A program made the position numbers and the translations under genes. A DNA stretch of 33,896 nucleotides from Curvibacter sp. GWA2_64_110 (GTDB lineage Bacteria > Pseudomonadota > Gammaproteobacteria > Burkholderiales > Burkholderiaceae_C). Each line of letters begins with the position of its first letter. Position 1 is the stretch's first letter. The notes under the pieces were generated by a model. That model saw nothing but the letters and a program-made list of their open reading frames with translations, made no database searches and was not told the DNA's origin. Below are positions 24,214 to 32,922 of the stretch, one piece after another. Location: contig MGPC01000009.1 in the NCBI GenBank assembly GCA_001797315.1, positions 1 to 33,896 of the forward strand. Direction: 5' to 3'.

Positions 24214-25529
24214 CGCCGCTGACGTTGACCCTGACGATCTTCGCCATCATGCTGCTGCTGATGGCGGTGCGCATCCCGATTGCGGTCGCCATGTTCGTCG
24301 CCGGCTGTACCGGCTATGTGGCGCAGGCCGGCTGGGGACCGCTTTCCAGCTTTCTCAATACGCAGGCCTTTGCCCGCTTCGCCAGCTACGACCTGTCGGT
24401 CATCCCGCTGTTCATCCTGATGGGGCACTTTGCCACCCAGGGCGGCATCTCCAAGGCCTTGTTCGGCTTTGCCAGCGCCCTGCTGTCGCGCCTGCGCGGC
24501 GGGTTGGCCATGGCCGCCGTCATGGCCAGTGCCGCCTTCGGTGCCATCTGCGGTTCCTCGGTCGCCACCGCCGCCACCATCACCTCGGTCGCCCTGCCCG
24601 AAATGAAACGCCACGGCTATTCAGGCCGTCTCGCCACCGGCACGCTGGCCGCCGGCGGCACGCTGGGCATCCTGATCCCGCCCTCGGTGCCGCTGGTGAT
24701 CTACGCCATCCTGACCGAGCAGAACATCGCCAAACTGTTTGCTGCCGCCATGGTGCCGGGCCTGATCGCCATGGGGGGTTACATGATTGCCATTGCCGTC
24801 TATGTGCGGCTGGTGCCGGGCCAGGCGCCCGAGCACGATGTGGTGAACGAACGGCTGACGCTGCAATCGCTCGCCGGCATCCTGCCCATCGGCCTGATCT
24901 TCCTGCTGGTATTCGGCGGCATCTACGGCGGCCTGTTCACGCCCACCGAAGGCGCCGCCGTCGGCACGGCCTCGACCTTTGTCGCCGCCCTACTCAAGCG
25001 CGAGCTGACGCTGGCCAAGCTCAAGTACTGCTTCTACGCTACGGCCGAAAGCTCGGCCATGATCTTCATGATCTTCATTGGCGCCGACATGATGAACGCC
25101 GCGCTGGCGCTGACCCAGGTACCCGACCAGCTGGCCAGCCTGGTCACGAGCTGGGGCCTGTCGCCGCTGATGGTGGTATCGGCCATCCTGCTGCTGTACG
25201 TGGTGCTGGGCGCCGTGATGGACGAGCTCTCCATGATCCTGCTGACGATCCCGATCTTTTTCCCGCTGGTCATGGGGCTGGACTTCGGCCTGCCCAGCGA
25301 ATCGGTGGCCATCTGGTTCGGCATCATGGTCTTGATGACGGTCGGCTTCGGCCTGCTGGCGCCACCTGTGGGGCTCAATGTCTATGTCGTCAACGGCATG
25401 GCCAAGGACGTGCCGATTGCCGAGAGCTACCGCGGCGTCCTGCCTTTCCTGGCCAGCGACGTCTTGCGCACCCTGCTGCTGCTGTTCTTCCCGGCCGCCT
25501 CGCTCTGGCTCGTGCAGTTCGTCGGATGA
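24210..25529 (+). CDS. TRAP transporter large membrane subunit (DctM type)
   Basis: A 439-residue Na+-coupled transport subunit with about twelve helices. DctM signatures include RIPIAVAMFVAGCTG, FILMGHFATQGGISKALF, FGAICGSSVATAATI, GGTLGILIPPSVPLVIYA and PTEGAAVGT. Start ATG 24210 overlaps the DctQ stop by four bases; the longer open frame upstream to 23919 is a shadow of the DctQ gene. It probably carries an aromatic or other organic acid for the adjoining gentisate pathway, though specificity lies in the binding protein. Confidence 0.93.
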   Translation: MTPLTLTLTIFAIMLLLMAVRIPIAVAMFVAGCTGYVAQAGWGPLSSFLNTQAFARFASYDLSVIPLFILMGHFATQGGISKALFGFASALLSRLRGGLAMAAVMASAAFGAICGSSVATAATITSVALPEMKRHGYSGRLATGTLAAGGTLGILIPPSVPLVIYAILTEQNIAKLFAAAMVPGLIAMGGYMIAIAVYVRLVPGQAPEHDVVNERLTLQSLAGILPIGLIFLLVFGGIYGGLFTPTEGAAVGTASTFVAALLKRELTLAKLKYCFYATAESSAMIFMIFIGADMMNAALALTQVPDQLASLVTSWGLSPLMVVSAILLLYVVLGAVMDELSMILLTIPIFFPLVMGLDFGLPSESVAIWFGIMVLMTVGFGLLAPPVGLNVYVVNGMAKDVPIAESYRGVLPFLASDVLRTLLLLFFPAASLWLVQFVG

Positions 25530-25535
25530 GGGTAA

Positions 25536-25555
25536 GCCCCGAAGGCAGACGGGGC
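25536..25555 (+). terminator. Short hairpin between dctM and dctP (attenuator-like)
   Basis: GCCCCG, 8-base loop, CGGGGC directly after the dctM stop. There is no T tract. It may only protect or partly separate upstream and downstream parts of the TRAP transcript. Confidence 0.35.
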
Positions 25556-25598
25556 GAATTCCCTTAACGTTGATGCAAACAAACTGCAGGAGACCCGC

Positions 25599-26678
25599 AT
25601 GATCCAGCGCCGCACCCTTCTTAAATCCACCGCCGCTGCAGCCCTGGGCGCCCCGGCCCTCAGCGGCCTGGCCCAGCCGGTGGTGACGCTCAAGTTCCAC
25701 ACCTTCATGTCGCCCATGTCCGGCGTCTGGCTCAACATGCACAAGCCCTGGATGGACAAGGTCGAGAAGGAATCGGGCGGCCGCATCAAGTTCGAAGCCT
25801 ACCCGGCCATGCAACTCGGCGGCACGCCGGTGCAACTGTACGACCAGGCGCGCGACGGCGTGGTCGACATCGTCTGGACCCTGCCCGGCAATACCGCCGG
25901 CCGCTTCCCGCGGGTCGAGGTGTTCGAGCTGCCCTTCATGATGAACAACGCCGAAGCCACGTCCAAGGCCTATTGGGAATACGTGCAGACCATGGCGCCG
26001 GACGAATTCAAGGACACCCATGTGCTGGCGCTGCATGTGCACGGCCCGGGCATGTTCCACGCCAAGACCAAGCTGATCAAGACGCCGGACGACCTCAAGG
26101 GCATGAAGGTGCGCGGCCCGACCCGCCAGGTCACCAAGATGCTGCAGGCCGTGGGCGCGATCCCGGTCGGCATGCCGCTGCCGCAGATCCCGGATGCGCT
26201 CTCCAAGGGCACCATCGACGCCTGCGTCATTCCGTGGGAGGTGGTGCCGGCGGTCAAGGTGCACGAACTGGCCCCCTTCCACAGCGAGTTCGACCCCGCC
26301 GGCGGTGCCCTCTACACCACCACTTTCGTGCTGACGATGAACAAGAAGAAGTACGAGTCGCTGCCGCCCGACCTGAAGAAGGTCATCGACAACAACTCCG
26401 GCCTGGCCACCTCGGCCTGGCTGGGCAAGGTGCAGCAGGCCAACGACATCCCCGGCCGCAAGTCCGCGGTCGATCGCAAGAACACGATCTACACCATCCC
26501 GCCGGCCGATGCCCAGGAATTCCGCCGCAAGTCCCGCCTGGTGGAAGTCGAATGGATGGATGACATGAAAAAGCGCGGCCTGGATGGCAAGAAGCTGCTG
26601 GAGACGGCACGTGCCCTGATCGAGAAGCACGGCCAGCCGGCCCCCGCCGCGGCCAAACCGGCGCCGAAGAAGAAATAA
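25599..26678 (+). CDS. TRAP transporter periplasmic substrate-binding protein (DctP type)
   Basis: A 359-residue periplasmic binding protein. The N-terminus IQRRTLLKSTAAAALGAPAL has a twin-arginine and hydrophobic stretch, so Tat export is likely, with cleavage near GLAQP. DctP family features include the aromatic/Arg ligand block LKGMKVRGPTRQVTKMLQA (Arg in KVRGPT, the usual carboxylate-binding position) and TIDACVIPWEVVPAVKVHEL. The C-terminus is a Lys/Ala/Pro tail (PAAAKPAPKKK). GGAG lies before ATG 25599. Gene order dctQ-dctM-dctP places the binding protein last. A carboxylate ligand is likely; gentisate or its precursor is only inferred. Confidence 0.92.
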   Translation: MIQRRTLLKSTAAAALGAPALSGLAQPVVTLKFHTFMSPMSGVWLNMHKPWMDKVEKESGGRIKFEAYPAMQLGGTPVQLYDQARDGVVDIVWTLPGNTAGRFPRVEVFELPFMMNNAEATSKAYWEYVQTMAPDEFKDTHVLALHVHGPGMFHAKTKLIKTPDDLKGMKVRGPTRQVTKMLQAVGAIPVGMPLPQIPDALSKGTIDACVIPWEVVPAVKVHELAPFHSEFDPAGGALYTTTFVLTMNKKKYESLPPDLKKVIDNNSGLATSAWLGKVQQANDIPGRKSAVDRKNTIYTIPPADAQEFRRKSRLVEVEWMDDMKKRGLDGKKLLETARALIEKHGQPAPAAAKPAPKKK

Positions 26679-26701
26679 GACCGCGCCAGACTGCAGTAAC
26701 C

Positions 26702-26728
26702 AGGGCTCCGTCATCCGGAGCCCTTTTT
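26702..26728 (+). terminator. Rho-independent terminator after the TRAP operon
   Basis: AGGGCTCCG (26702-26710), loop TCATC, CGGAGCCCT (26716-26724), then a T-rich run to 26733. A perfect 9-bp stem 23 bases past the dctP stop. Confidence 0.93.
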
Positions 26729-26749
26729 CTTTTATACACTCTGTCCACC

Positions 26750-27295
26750 ATGCTTCGCAGCCCGATCAAACACTGCCGCAATTGCGGCATCGCCGTGGTC
26801 TACCGCGTCCCCGACGACGGCGACACCAAGGAACGCGCCGTCTGCCCGGCCTGCGCCACCATCCATTACGAAAATCCGCTCAACGTGGTGGGCACCGTGC
26901 CCTACTGGGGTGACAAGATCCTGCTGTGCAAGCGCAACATCGAGCCGCGCTTCGGCAAATGGACGCTACCGGCCGGTTTTCTGGAACTGGGCGAGACCAC
27001 CGCCCAGGGCGCCGCACGCGAGACCCAGGAGGAAGCTGGCGCCCAGATCGAGCTGGAGGGCCTGTTCACCGTCATCAATGTGGCGCGCGTCGGCCAGGTC
27101 CACATGTTCTACCGCGCTCGCCTGCTGAGCGACCAGTTCGACCCCGGTTACGAAACCATCGAAGCACAGCTCTATGCGGAAGACGAGATCCCCTGGGACG
27201 AGATTGCCTTTCGCACCGTCAAGGAAACGCTGGAGCGATTTTTTGCCGACCGGCGCAGCGGCCGCTTCGGGGTGCACGATGTGGACATCGTGTAA
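26750..27295 (+). CDS. NUDIX hydrolase with N-terminal zinc ribbon
   Basis: A 181-residue nucleotide-pyrophosphate-type hydrolase. A zinc ribbon is formed by C9, C12, C32 and C35 (HCRNCG...CPAC). The NUDIX box is complete at residues 76-98: G76, E82, R90-E91 and E94-E95 fit G-x5-E-x7-RE-U-x-EE-x-G-U exactly. Zinc-ribbon NUDIX proteins include NADH pyrophosphatases and ADP-ribose hydrolases, but the NudC SQPWPFPxS signature is missing, so the substrate is open. The ATG follows the TRAP terminator by about 20 bases, so its promoter must overlap that region. Confidence 0.9.
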   Translation: MLRSPIKHCRNCGIAVVYRVPDDGDTKERAVCPACATIHYENPLNVVGTVPYWGDKILLCKRNIEPRFGKWTLPAGFLELGETTAQGAARETQEEAGAQIELEGLFTVINVARVGQVHMFYRARLLSDQFDPGYETIEAQLYAEDEIPWDEIAFRTVKETLERFFADRRSGRFGVHDVDIV

Positions 27296-27420
27296 GCCCT
27301 GCATTTAAGCCATTTTCACCAGCCAATTCGGTGAATCAAAATGAAACAATTTGGGTTGAAATGCGTCATGCTGGCGTGGTACCGTCTGGCATCCCCGCTG
27401 AATTGGCTATGGTTTGGAAC

Positions 27421-27597
27421 ATGAAACGGCAAGAGCACTTCTGGAACGTCGACCTCATCGAGCTGTCGCGCGATTGGCTCGCCCAGATCGGCATTTTTCT
27501 GATGACGGCCGTTGCCTTCGTCGGCATGGCGCTGCCGGTACTGATCCCGGCCTTCATCATGTGGTACCTGGCAGGATTTCCCCGTATTCCCTGGTAA
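27421..27597 (+). CDS. Small single-helix membrane protein, unknown
   Basis: 58 residues if ATG 27421 is used; the frame stays open upstream through ATG 27409, ATG 27361 and GTG 27331, so the start is uncertain. It reads MKRQEHFWNVDLIELSRDW, then one long hydrophobic helix (IGIFLMTAVAFVGMALPVLIPAFIMWYL) and a short GFPRIPW tail. The well-formed amphipathic-then-membrane pattern and the terminator 53 bases downstream argue that it is real. I do not recognise a family. Confidence 0.5.
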   Translation: MKRQEHFWNVDLIELSRDWLAQIGIFLMTAVAFVGMALPVLIPAFIMWYLAGFPRIPW

Positions 27598-27649
27598 AGG
27601 GCTCAGACCAGACCGCCTGAGGCCTGGCGCATCCGTCGCCAGAAAAGAC

Positions 27650-27681
27650 AAAGGGTTGGCAGGAATTCCTGCCAACCCTTT
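27650..27681. terminator. 32-base perfect palindrome, shared terminator
   Basis: AAAGGGTTGGCAGG meets its exact complement around the centre AATT. T-rich flanks on both strands let it end the small-protein transcript (+) and the tRNA-Pro/merR side (-), seven bases past the tRNA CCA. Confidence 0.9.
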
Positions 27682-27688
27682 TCATTTG

Positions 27689-27765
27689 TGGTCGGTGTGA
27701 AAGGATTCGAACCTTCGACCCCTTGCACCCCATGCAAGTGCGCTACCAGGCTGCGCCACACACCG
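27689..27765 (-). tRNA. tRNA-Pro, anticodon GGG
   Basis: A 77-base gene with encoded CCA (27691-27689). Acceptor arms are CGGTGTG and CACACCG, with discriminator A. The D arm is GGCGCAGCCTGGTAGCGC, the anticodon stem CTTGC/GCAAG with loop ATGGGGT (anticodon at 27731-27729), and the T loop is GGTTCGAATCC. The body is close to E. coli tRNA-Pro sequences. It follows merR on the same strand and is ended by the 32-base palindrome. Confidence 0.97.
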
Positions 27766-27802
27766 ATCGAGCCTTGAATTATACCCTGCAGAATGGCCGG
27801 TT

Positions 27803-28252
27803 TCAGTAAGGCGCGGAGAGTAAATCCCGAATTTCCGACAGCTCGCGTCGCAACTGATACAACCCGTCCGAGCTGGGCACCGCCAGTTCATCCGGCTGGC
27901 TGTCGGCGAAATCCGCCATGTCGGCGTCATTGATCTCCAGCACCTCGACGCCGTCGAGCATGACCTCGCCGTTGCGCTTCTTCTCGCGCTCGGTCTGCAG
28001 CAACTCCTGCATCTTGTTGCGCGCACCGCTGATGGTGAAGCCCTGGTCGTAGAGCAGATCACGGATGCGGCGGATCATCAGCACCTCGTGGTGCTGGTAG
28101 TAGCGGCGATTGCCGCGCCGCTTCATCGGGCGCAGTTGCGTGAATTCCTGCTCCCAATACCGTAGCACGTGCGGCTTGACGCCGCACAGGTCGCCCACCT
28201 CACCGATGGTGAAGTAGCGTTTGGCTGGAATGGGAGGAAGCGCTTTCTCCAT
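27803..28252 (-). CDS. MerR-family transcriptional regulator (ihfA-linked type)
   Basis: 149 residues from ATG 28252; an in-frame TTG at 28261 is possible. The N-terminal winged helix reads YFTIGEVGDLCGVKPHVLRYWEQEF, then the wing RRGNRRYY and the helical HEVLMIRRIRDLLYDQGFTISGARNKM. The C-terminal ~70 residues are acidic and lack the Cys ligands of metal-sensing MerR proteins. A MerR gene after pheT-ihfA is a common arrangement in beta- and gammaproteobacteria. Its target genes are not evident here. The spacer to ihfA is 106 bases. Confidence 0.9.
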   Translation of the reverse strand: MEKALPPIPAKRYFTIGEVGDLCGVKPHVLRYWEQEFTQLRPMKRRGNRRYYQHHEVLMIRRIRDLLYDQGFTISGARNKMQELLQTEREKKRNGEVMLDGVEVLEINDADMADFADSQPDELAVPSSDGLYQLRRELSEIRDLLSAPY

Positions 28253-28358
28253 TGAAATCAATGCTGTACGAGAGAAAGCTGCAAGGTTACTCTAAGTCAA
28301 GGCCGGATGCAAAGCCTGTTTGCACCAAATCCTGACAAACCCTGAACATTTGCCTTCT

Positions 28359-28694
28359 TCAGGCCGCCGGGGGCGTGCGCCCTTCGTCCTGGATCTGTTC
28401 CTTGAGCTTGTGGCTGGCATGGAACGTCACCACGCGGCGGGCTTCGATCGGAATCGCCTCGCCGGTGCGCGGGTTGCGCCCGGGGCGCGGCGCCTTGGTA
28501 CGGATCTGGAAATTGCCAAAGCCGGAAATCTTGACGTCCTTGCCTTCGACCAGGCTGTCGGCCACCAGATCGAAGAAGGCATCGATCATGTCCTTCGATT
28601 CGCGCTTGTTCAGCCCGATCTGCTCGAACAGCAGTTCTGCCAGCTGCGCCTTGGTCAGCGCGGGCGTTTCCAGACTTTCAACCGTGATTTCCAT
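28359..28694 (-). CDS. ihfA: Integration host factor, alpha subunit
   Basis: A 111-residue DNA-bending protein of the HU/IHF family that works as a heterodimer with IHF-beta. It has [39 protein letters not shown] and the arm motif [20 protein letters not shown], whose Pro intercalates DNA. A short extension ([11 protein letters not shown]) precedes the family core. It is encoded 43 bases after pheT, the classic position. Confidence 0.96.
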   Translation of the reverse strand: MEITVESLETPALTKAQLAELLFEQIGLNKRESKDMIDAFFDLVADSLVEGKDVKISGFGNFQIRTKAPRPGRNPRTGEAIPIEARRVVTFHASHKLKEQIQDEGRTPPAA

Positions 28695-28737
28695 GATGTC
28701 TGCCGTCTCTTGTTGCTTTTGATGTTCCAGCCCCGAC

Positions 28738-31170
28738 TCACGCCCGCAAGCGTGCGCCCAATTGACGCGTCAACTGCCCCAGCACGGCCTGCACGGCCGC
28801 CTCGATCTGCTCCTCCGTCAGCGTCGCCTCTTCGCCATTGAGCGTGAGGCGCACGGCCAGGCTCTTCTCGCCCTCGCCCAAGCCGGCCGAGGCCGTGCCC
28901 GGCTTGGCCCGGTAAACGTCGAACAGTATCGCATCCCGCAGCAGGCCTTGCGTCGGTGCCGCCCAGATGGCCTGCATCAGGGCGGCGTGGGTAGCAGCCT
29001 CGGCCACGATGACCGCAATGTCACGCTCCACCGGCTGGTGCTTGGCCACGCCGCTGAAGGCGGCCACGCCGCGCTGCAGGACCGCATCGAGTTCCAGTTC
29101 GAACATCACCGGCACTACGGTCAAATCATAGCCCTGGCGCCAGCGCGGGTGCAGCTCGCCGACAAAGCCGATGACCCGATCACCCAGCAACACCTTGGCG
29201 CAACGGCCCGGGTGCATAGCCGGGTGCACCGCCGGCTCGAAGCTCGGCTTGAGCGGCGCCAGCAGGGTTTCGACATCGCCCTTGAGGTCATAGAAGTCGA
29301 CGTTGCGCTCCTTGGCGCCCCACTGCAGCGCATCGACACCGCCGCAGGCCATGCCGGCCACGCGCATGGGCTGGTCGAAGCCTTCGACCGTGGTATCGCT
29401 GTTTTTCACCGACGCATCGCGCAGGAACACCCGGCCCAGTTCGAACACGCGCACGCGTGCCGCCTTGCGGTCCAGGTTGAACTTGAGCACCTGCAGCAGC
29501 GAGCCGAGCAACGAGGAACGCATCACGCCCATCTGGCTGGCGATCGGGTTCAGCAGCTTGATCGGATTCGGATTGCCGCCGAGCTCGTGCTCCCAGCGTT
29601 CGTCGACGAAGCTGTAGTTGATGGTTTCCTGGTAGCCCAGCGCGGCCAGCGAGCGGCGCACGGCAAAGGGGCTGCGCTGCGCCTCGGGACGGCTCTTGGC
29701 CACCACGGGGGCCTGCGGCGGCGTGTGCGGCAGGTGGTCGTAGCCCACCATGCGCGCCACTTCCTCGATCAGGTCTTCCTCGATCTGCAGGTCGAAGCGG
29801 TACAGCGGCGGCGTCACGGTGATGGTGCCCTCAGCCTGTGTCAGCGGCAGGCCCAGGCGGGCCAGTGCGTCGGCGCACTGCGCCTGGGTCAGCGGCATGC
29901 CGATGACCTTGACGGCGCGCGCCACGCGCAGCGTCACCGGCTGAGCTTGCGGCATCTTCACCTGCTGGTCATCGATCGGGCCGCACACGGTGTCGGGCGT
30001 GCCGCAGATGTCGATGATGAGCTGGGTGATGCGCTCGATGTGTTCCACCGTCAGTTGCGGATCGACGCCGCGCTCGAAGCGGTGGCCGGCGTCGGTGGCG
30101 AAGTTGTAGCGGCGCGAACGGCCGGCGATCGATCGCGGCCACCAGAAGGCCGCTTCCACGTAAACGTTTTTCGTATCGTCCGACACGGCGGTAGCGTCGC
30201 CGCCCATGATGCCGGCCAGCGATTCGACCTGCACGTCGTCGGCAATCACGCCCACTTCGCCATCGACCGTGACGGTGTTGCCGTTGAGCAGCTTGAGCTG
30301 CTCGCCTGGCTTGCCCCAGCGCACGTCCAGCGCGCCGTGGATCTTGTCCAGGTCGAAGATGTGCGACGGGCGGCCAAACTCGAACATCACGTAGTTGGAG
30401 ATGTCCACCAGGGCGGTCACGCTGCGCTGGCCGCAACGGGCCAGCCGGTCCACCATCCAGGGCGGCGTCACAGCTTTCGTATTCACGTTGCGCACGATGC
30501 GGCCGGAGAAGCGGCCGCACAGGTCAGGCGCACTGACCTTCACGGCTTGCTTGTCGTTGATCTTGGCGGTCACGGGCGGGAAGCTCGGTGTCTTGAGCGG
30601 CGCACCGGTCAGCGCGGCCACTTCACGGGCCACACCGTAGACGCTCAGGCAGTGCGCCAGGTTCGGCGTCAATTTCAGCGTGAAGAGCGTGTCGTCCAGC
30701 TTCAGGTAGGTGCGAATGTCCTGGCCAACGGGCGCATCAGCGGCCAGTTCCAGCAGACCGCCATGGTCTTCGGACAGTTTGAGTTCACGGGCCGAGCACA
30801 GCATGCCCTGGCTTTCCACACCGCGCAGCTTGCCCAGCTTGATGCTGAAAGGCTTGCCGTCTTCACCCGGGGGCAGCTCGGCCCCCACCAGCGCGCAGGG
30901 CACGCGGATGCCCACGCGCGCGTTGGGCGCGCCGCAGACGATGTTGAGCAGACTGCCCTGCCCCACATCCACCTGGCACACGCGCAGGCGGTCGGCATTC
31001 GGGTGCTGCACGGCTTCCTTGATTTCGCCGACAACGATCTTGGTGAATGGCGGCGCCACCGGGCGCAGCTCCTCCACCTCGAGGCCGGCCATGGTCAGGG
31101 TGTCGGCCAGTTGCTGGGTGGAGAGCGTCGGATTGCAGAATTCGCGCAGCCAGGATTCGGGGAATTGCAT
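28738..31170 (-). CDS. pheT: Phenylalanyl-tRNA synthetase, beta subunit
   Basis: 810 residues; with PheS it forms the (alpha-beta)2 enzyme that charges tRNA-Phe. Domain order is visible: the N-terminal [14 protein letters not shown], a tRNA-binding OB domain at ~40-150 ([21 protein letters not shown]), the B3/4 editing region, a B5 domain, the catalytic-like core ([17 protein letters not shown]) and a C-terminal FDX-ACB anticodon-binding domain ([13 protein letters not shown]). The length is typical. ATG 31170 begins 146 bases after the pheS stop, an unusually long spacer filled with a three-hairpin repeat. Confidence 0.97.
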   Translation of the reverse strand: MQFPESWLREFCNPTLSTQQLADTLTMAGLEVEELRPVAPPFTKIVVGEIKEAVQHPNADRLRVCQVDVGQGSLLNIVCGAPNARVGIRVPCALVGAELPPGEDGKPFSIKLGKLRGVESQGMLCSARELKLSEDHGGLLELAADAPVGQDIRTYLKLDDTLFTLKLTPNLAHCLSVYGVAREVAALTGAPLKTPSFPPVTAKINDKQAVKVSAPDLCGRFSGRIVRNVNTKAVTPPWMVDRLARCGQRSVTALVDISNYVMFEFGRPSHIFDLDKIHGALDVRWGKPGEQLKLLNGNTVTVDGEVGVIADDVQVESLAGIMGGDATAVSDDTKNVYVEAAFWWPRSIAGRSRRYNFATDAGHRFERGVDPQLTVEHIERITQLIIDICGTPDTVCGPIDDQQVKMPQAQPVTLRVARAVKVIGMPLTQAQCADALARLGLPLTQAEGTITVTPPLYRFDLQIEEDLIEEVARMVGYDHLPHTPPQAPVVAKSRPEAQRSPFAVRRSLAALGYQETINYSFVDERWEHELGGNPNPIKLLNPIASQMGVMRSSLLGSLLQVLKFNLDRKAARVRVFELGRVFLRDASVKNSDTTVEGFDQPMRVAGMACGGVDALQWGAKERNVDFYDLKGDVETLLAPLKPSFEPAVHPAMHPGRCAKVLLGDRVIGFVGELHPRWRQGYDLTVVPVMFELELDAVLQRGVAAFSGVAKHQPVERDIAVIVAEAATHAALMQAIWAAPTQGLLRDAILFDVYRAKPGTASAGLGEGEKSLAVRLTLNGEEATLTEEQIEAAVQAVLGQLTRQLGARLRA

Positions 31171-31239
31171 GTGTAGTTCTCTGCGAGATCGTTAGCGTGT
31201 ACGGGTTGCCCTGATTTCCAGACGCGGAACACCGCGGAA

Positions 31240-31297
31240 CCGGCTTTGCCGGGCCGCTGGTGTTGCCCCCTTGAGGGGGTGACGCGCCGCGAGGCGC
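31240..31297. repeat. Three-hairpin intergenic repeat between pheS and pheT
   Basis: Three successive short stems: CCGGC-TTT-GCCGG (31240-31252), CCCCC-TTGA-GGGGG (31266-31279) and CGCGCC-GCGA-GGCGCG (31283-31298). From memory, near-identical composites recur in intergenic regions of Comamonadaceae genomes. It lies inside an operon, so it is unlikely to be a full terminator. Confidence 0.6.
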
Positions 31298-31316
31298 GGC
31301 TCAGGGGTGTGGCTCA

Positions 31317-32369
31317 TCATTTGAATTGGCTGAGGAAGCGGATGTCGCCGTCGAAGAACAGGCGCAGGTCGTTGACGCCGTAGCGCAGCATGGTGAAGCG
31401 GTCCAGCCCCATGCCGAAGGCAAAGCCGATGTGCTTCTCGGGGTCCAGCCCCATGTTGCGTACCACGTTCGGGTGCACCTGGCCGGAACCGGCCACTTCC
31501 AGCCAGCGGCCGGCCAGAGGCCCCTGCTGGAACTGGATGTCGATCTCGGCGCTGGGCTCGGTGAAGGGGAAGAAGCTGGGGCGGAAACGCAGCACCAGGT
31601 CGTCGCGCTCGAAGAAGGTGCGGCAGAACTCGGTGAAGAGGAACTTGAGGTCCTTGAAGCTGACGTTCTCGCCGATCCACAGGCCTTCGCACTGGTGGAA
31701 CATGGGCGAGTGGGTGGCGTCGCTGTCGACACGGTAGGTGCGGCCGGGAGCGATCACTCTGATTTCCGGCATGGGCTGGCCGGCGTCCATCAGCGCCTGG
31801 TGCTGCTTGACATGCTGCACCGCATGGCGCACCTGCACCGGGCTGGTGTGGGTGCGCAGCAGGTTGGGGGCCTTCTCGCTGCCGCCTTCAACGTAGAAGG
31901 TGTCGTGCATGGAACGCGCCGGATGGTCTTCGGGCGTGTTGAGCGCGGTGAAGTTGAACCAGTCGGCCTCGATTTCCGGGCCCTGCGCCACTTCGAAACC
32001 CATGGAACCGAAGATGGCCTCGAGGCGCTCCATGGTGAGCGAAACGGGGTGCAGGCCGCCGGTGCCGCGGGCGCGGCCGGGCAACGTGACATCCAGCGCC
32101 TCGGCTTGCAGTTGGGCCTGCAGCTCGGCGTCGGCCAGGGCCTGGCGCCGCTCGTTCAGGGCCGCCTCGATCGCCTGCTTGGCCACGTTGATGGCGGCGC
32201 CGCGCGTCTTCTTTTCCTCCACGGAAAGTTGAGCCATGCCCTTCATCAGCTCGGTGATGCGGCCGGCCTTGCCCAGAAAACGCGCCTTGGCGTTTTCCAG
32301 ATCGACCGGGGTGGTGGCCTCGACAAAGGAGGTTTTCGCGCTGTCGACGATGGCGTCCAACTCGTTCAT
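31317..32369 (-). CDS. pheS: Phenylalanyl-tRNA synthetase, alpha subunit
   Basis: 350 residues from ATG 32369. A GTG two codons upstream (32375) is possible, but AAGCGGA is better spaced to the ATG. There is an N-terminal coiled coil (~1-90), then the class II core: motif 2 around [19 protein letters not shown] and motif 3 [29 protein letters not shown] and the TSPVQVR...[10 protein letters not shown] blocks are typical of PheS. It catalyses Phe activation with ATP. The gene is separated from rplT by 168 bases that contain two hairpins. Confidence 0.97.
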   Translation of the reverse strand: MNELDAIVDSAKTSFVEATTPVDLENAKARFLGKAGRITELMKGMAQLSVEEKKTRGAAINVAKQAIEAALNERRQALADAELQAQLQAEALDVTLPGRARGTGGLHPVSLTMERLEAIFGSMGFEVAQGPEIEADWFNFTALNTPEDHPARSMHDTFYVEGGSEKAPNLLRTHTSPVQVRHAVQHVKQHQALMDAGQPMPEIRVIAPGRTYRVDSDATHSPMFHQCEGLWIGENVSFKDLKFLFTEFCRTFFERDDLVLRFRPSFFPFTEPSAEIDIQFQQGPLAGRWLEVAGSGQVHPNVVRNMGLDPEKHIGFAFGMGLDRFTMLRYGVNDLRLFFDGDIRFLSQFK

Positions 32370-32453
32370 GTTCACATCCGCTTATGCAAAGAGATCAGGA
32401 CATCGGGGTCGGCACCGGCCCACCACCATCTCCTGATCGCTTTCAAAATGACA

Positions 32454-32486
32454 AAGGGCTAAAGCTCTTTTAAAGCTCTAGCCCTT
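32454..32486 (-). promoter_or_regulatory. 13-bp hairpin before pheS (attenuator/terminator candidate)
   Basis: On the minus-strand RNA the arms AAGGGCUAGAGCU and AGCUUUAGCCCUU pair fully, with one G-U, around a 7-base loop; they are followed by UUGUCAUUUU. The pairing is perfect only in the minus (pheS) sense. It lies 85 bases before the pheS ATG. Confidence 0.6.
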
Positions 32487-32499
32487 GTTTCTTGTGCGC

Positions 32500-32526
32500 G
32501 AGGCGCTATCGAAAAAATAGCACCTC
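32500..32526 (-). promoter_or_regulatory. 10-bp hairpin after rplT, containing a GCTAT-N7-ATAGC palindrome
   Basis: Minus-strand arms GAGGUGCUAU and AUAGCGCCUC pair with one U-G around UUUUUCG, 12 bases past the rplT stop. The inner part (32505-32521) is the same GCTAT-N7-ATAGC layout as at 16192. It may stabilise the rpmI-rplT end or act in tandem with the next hairpin. Confidence 0.55.
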
Positions 32527-32537
32527 TGGCGTGAAGA

Positions 32538-32897
32538 TCAAGCAGCCAGCTTGGCCTTGACTTGCTCCACGATGCCGGCGAAGGCAGCCATGTCATGCAC
32601 GGCGATATCGGACAGAACCTTGCGGTCGATCTCGATGTTCGCCTTCTTCAGGCCGTTGGCGAACTGGCTGTAGGTCATGCCGCACTGACGGGCTGCCGCA
32701 TTGATACGGGCAATCCACAGCTGACGGAAGACACGCTTCTTGGTACGGCGGTCACGGTAGGCATATTGCCCGGCCTTCATCACCGCTTCTTTGGCGATGC
32801 GGAAGACGTTACCGCGGCGACCGCGGAAGCCCTTGGCGAGGGCGAGAACTTTCTTATGGCGGGCGCGAGCCGTTACACCACGTTTGACGCGAGGCAT
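32538..32897 (-). CDS. rplT: 50S ribosomal protein L20
   Basis: A 119-residue large-subunit protein needed for 50S assembly; in E. coli it also represses translation of rpmI-rplT. Sequence landmarks: the basic N-terminus [53 protein letters not shown] and [16 protein letters not shown]. The length is as usual. AAGGAG precedes ATG 32897, 25 bases after rpmI. Confidence 0.98.
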   Translation of the reverse strand: MPRVKRGVTARARHKKVLALAKGFRGRRGNVFRIAKEAVMKAGQYAYRDRRTKKRVFRQLWIARINAAARQCGMTYSQFANGLKKANIEIDRKVLSDIAVHDMAAFAGIVEQVKAKLAA

Positions 32898-32922
32898 TTG
32901 ATTACTCCTTGTTCGTCGTTAA

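Noticed and set aside
28762-31176. 804-codon open frame on the plus strand opposite pheT
   Set aside because: Its translation is His/Gln/Arg-rich low-complexity sequence with no family features; pheT on the other strand is certain. High GC suppresses stops in this antisense frame.
32382-32429. 15-codon minus-strand reading frame before pheS as a Phe leader peptide
   Set aside because: It contains a single Phe codon and its AGGAG directly abuts the ATG, so it does not resemble a pheM-type attenuator peptide.
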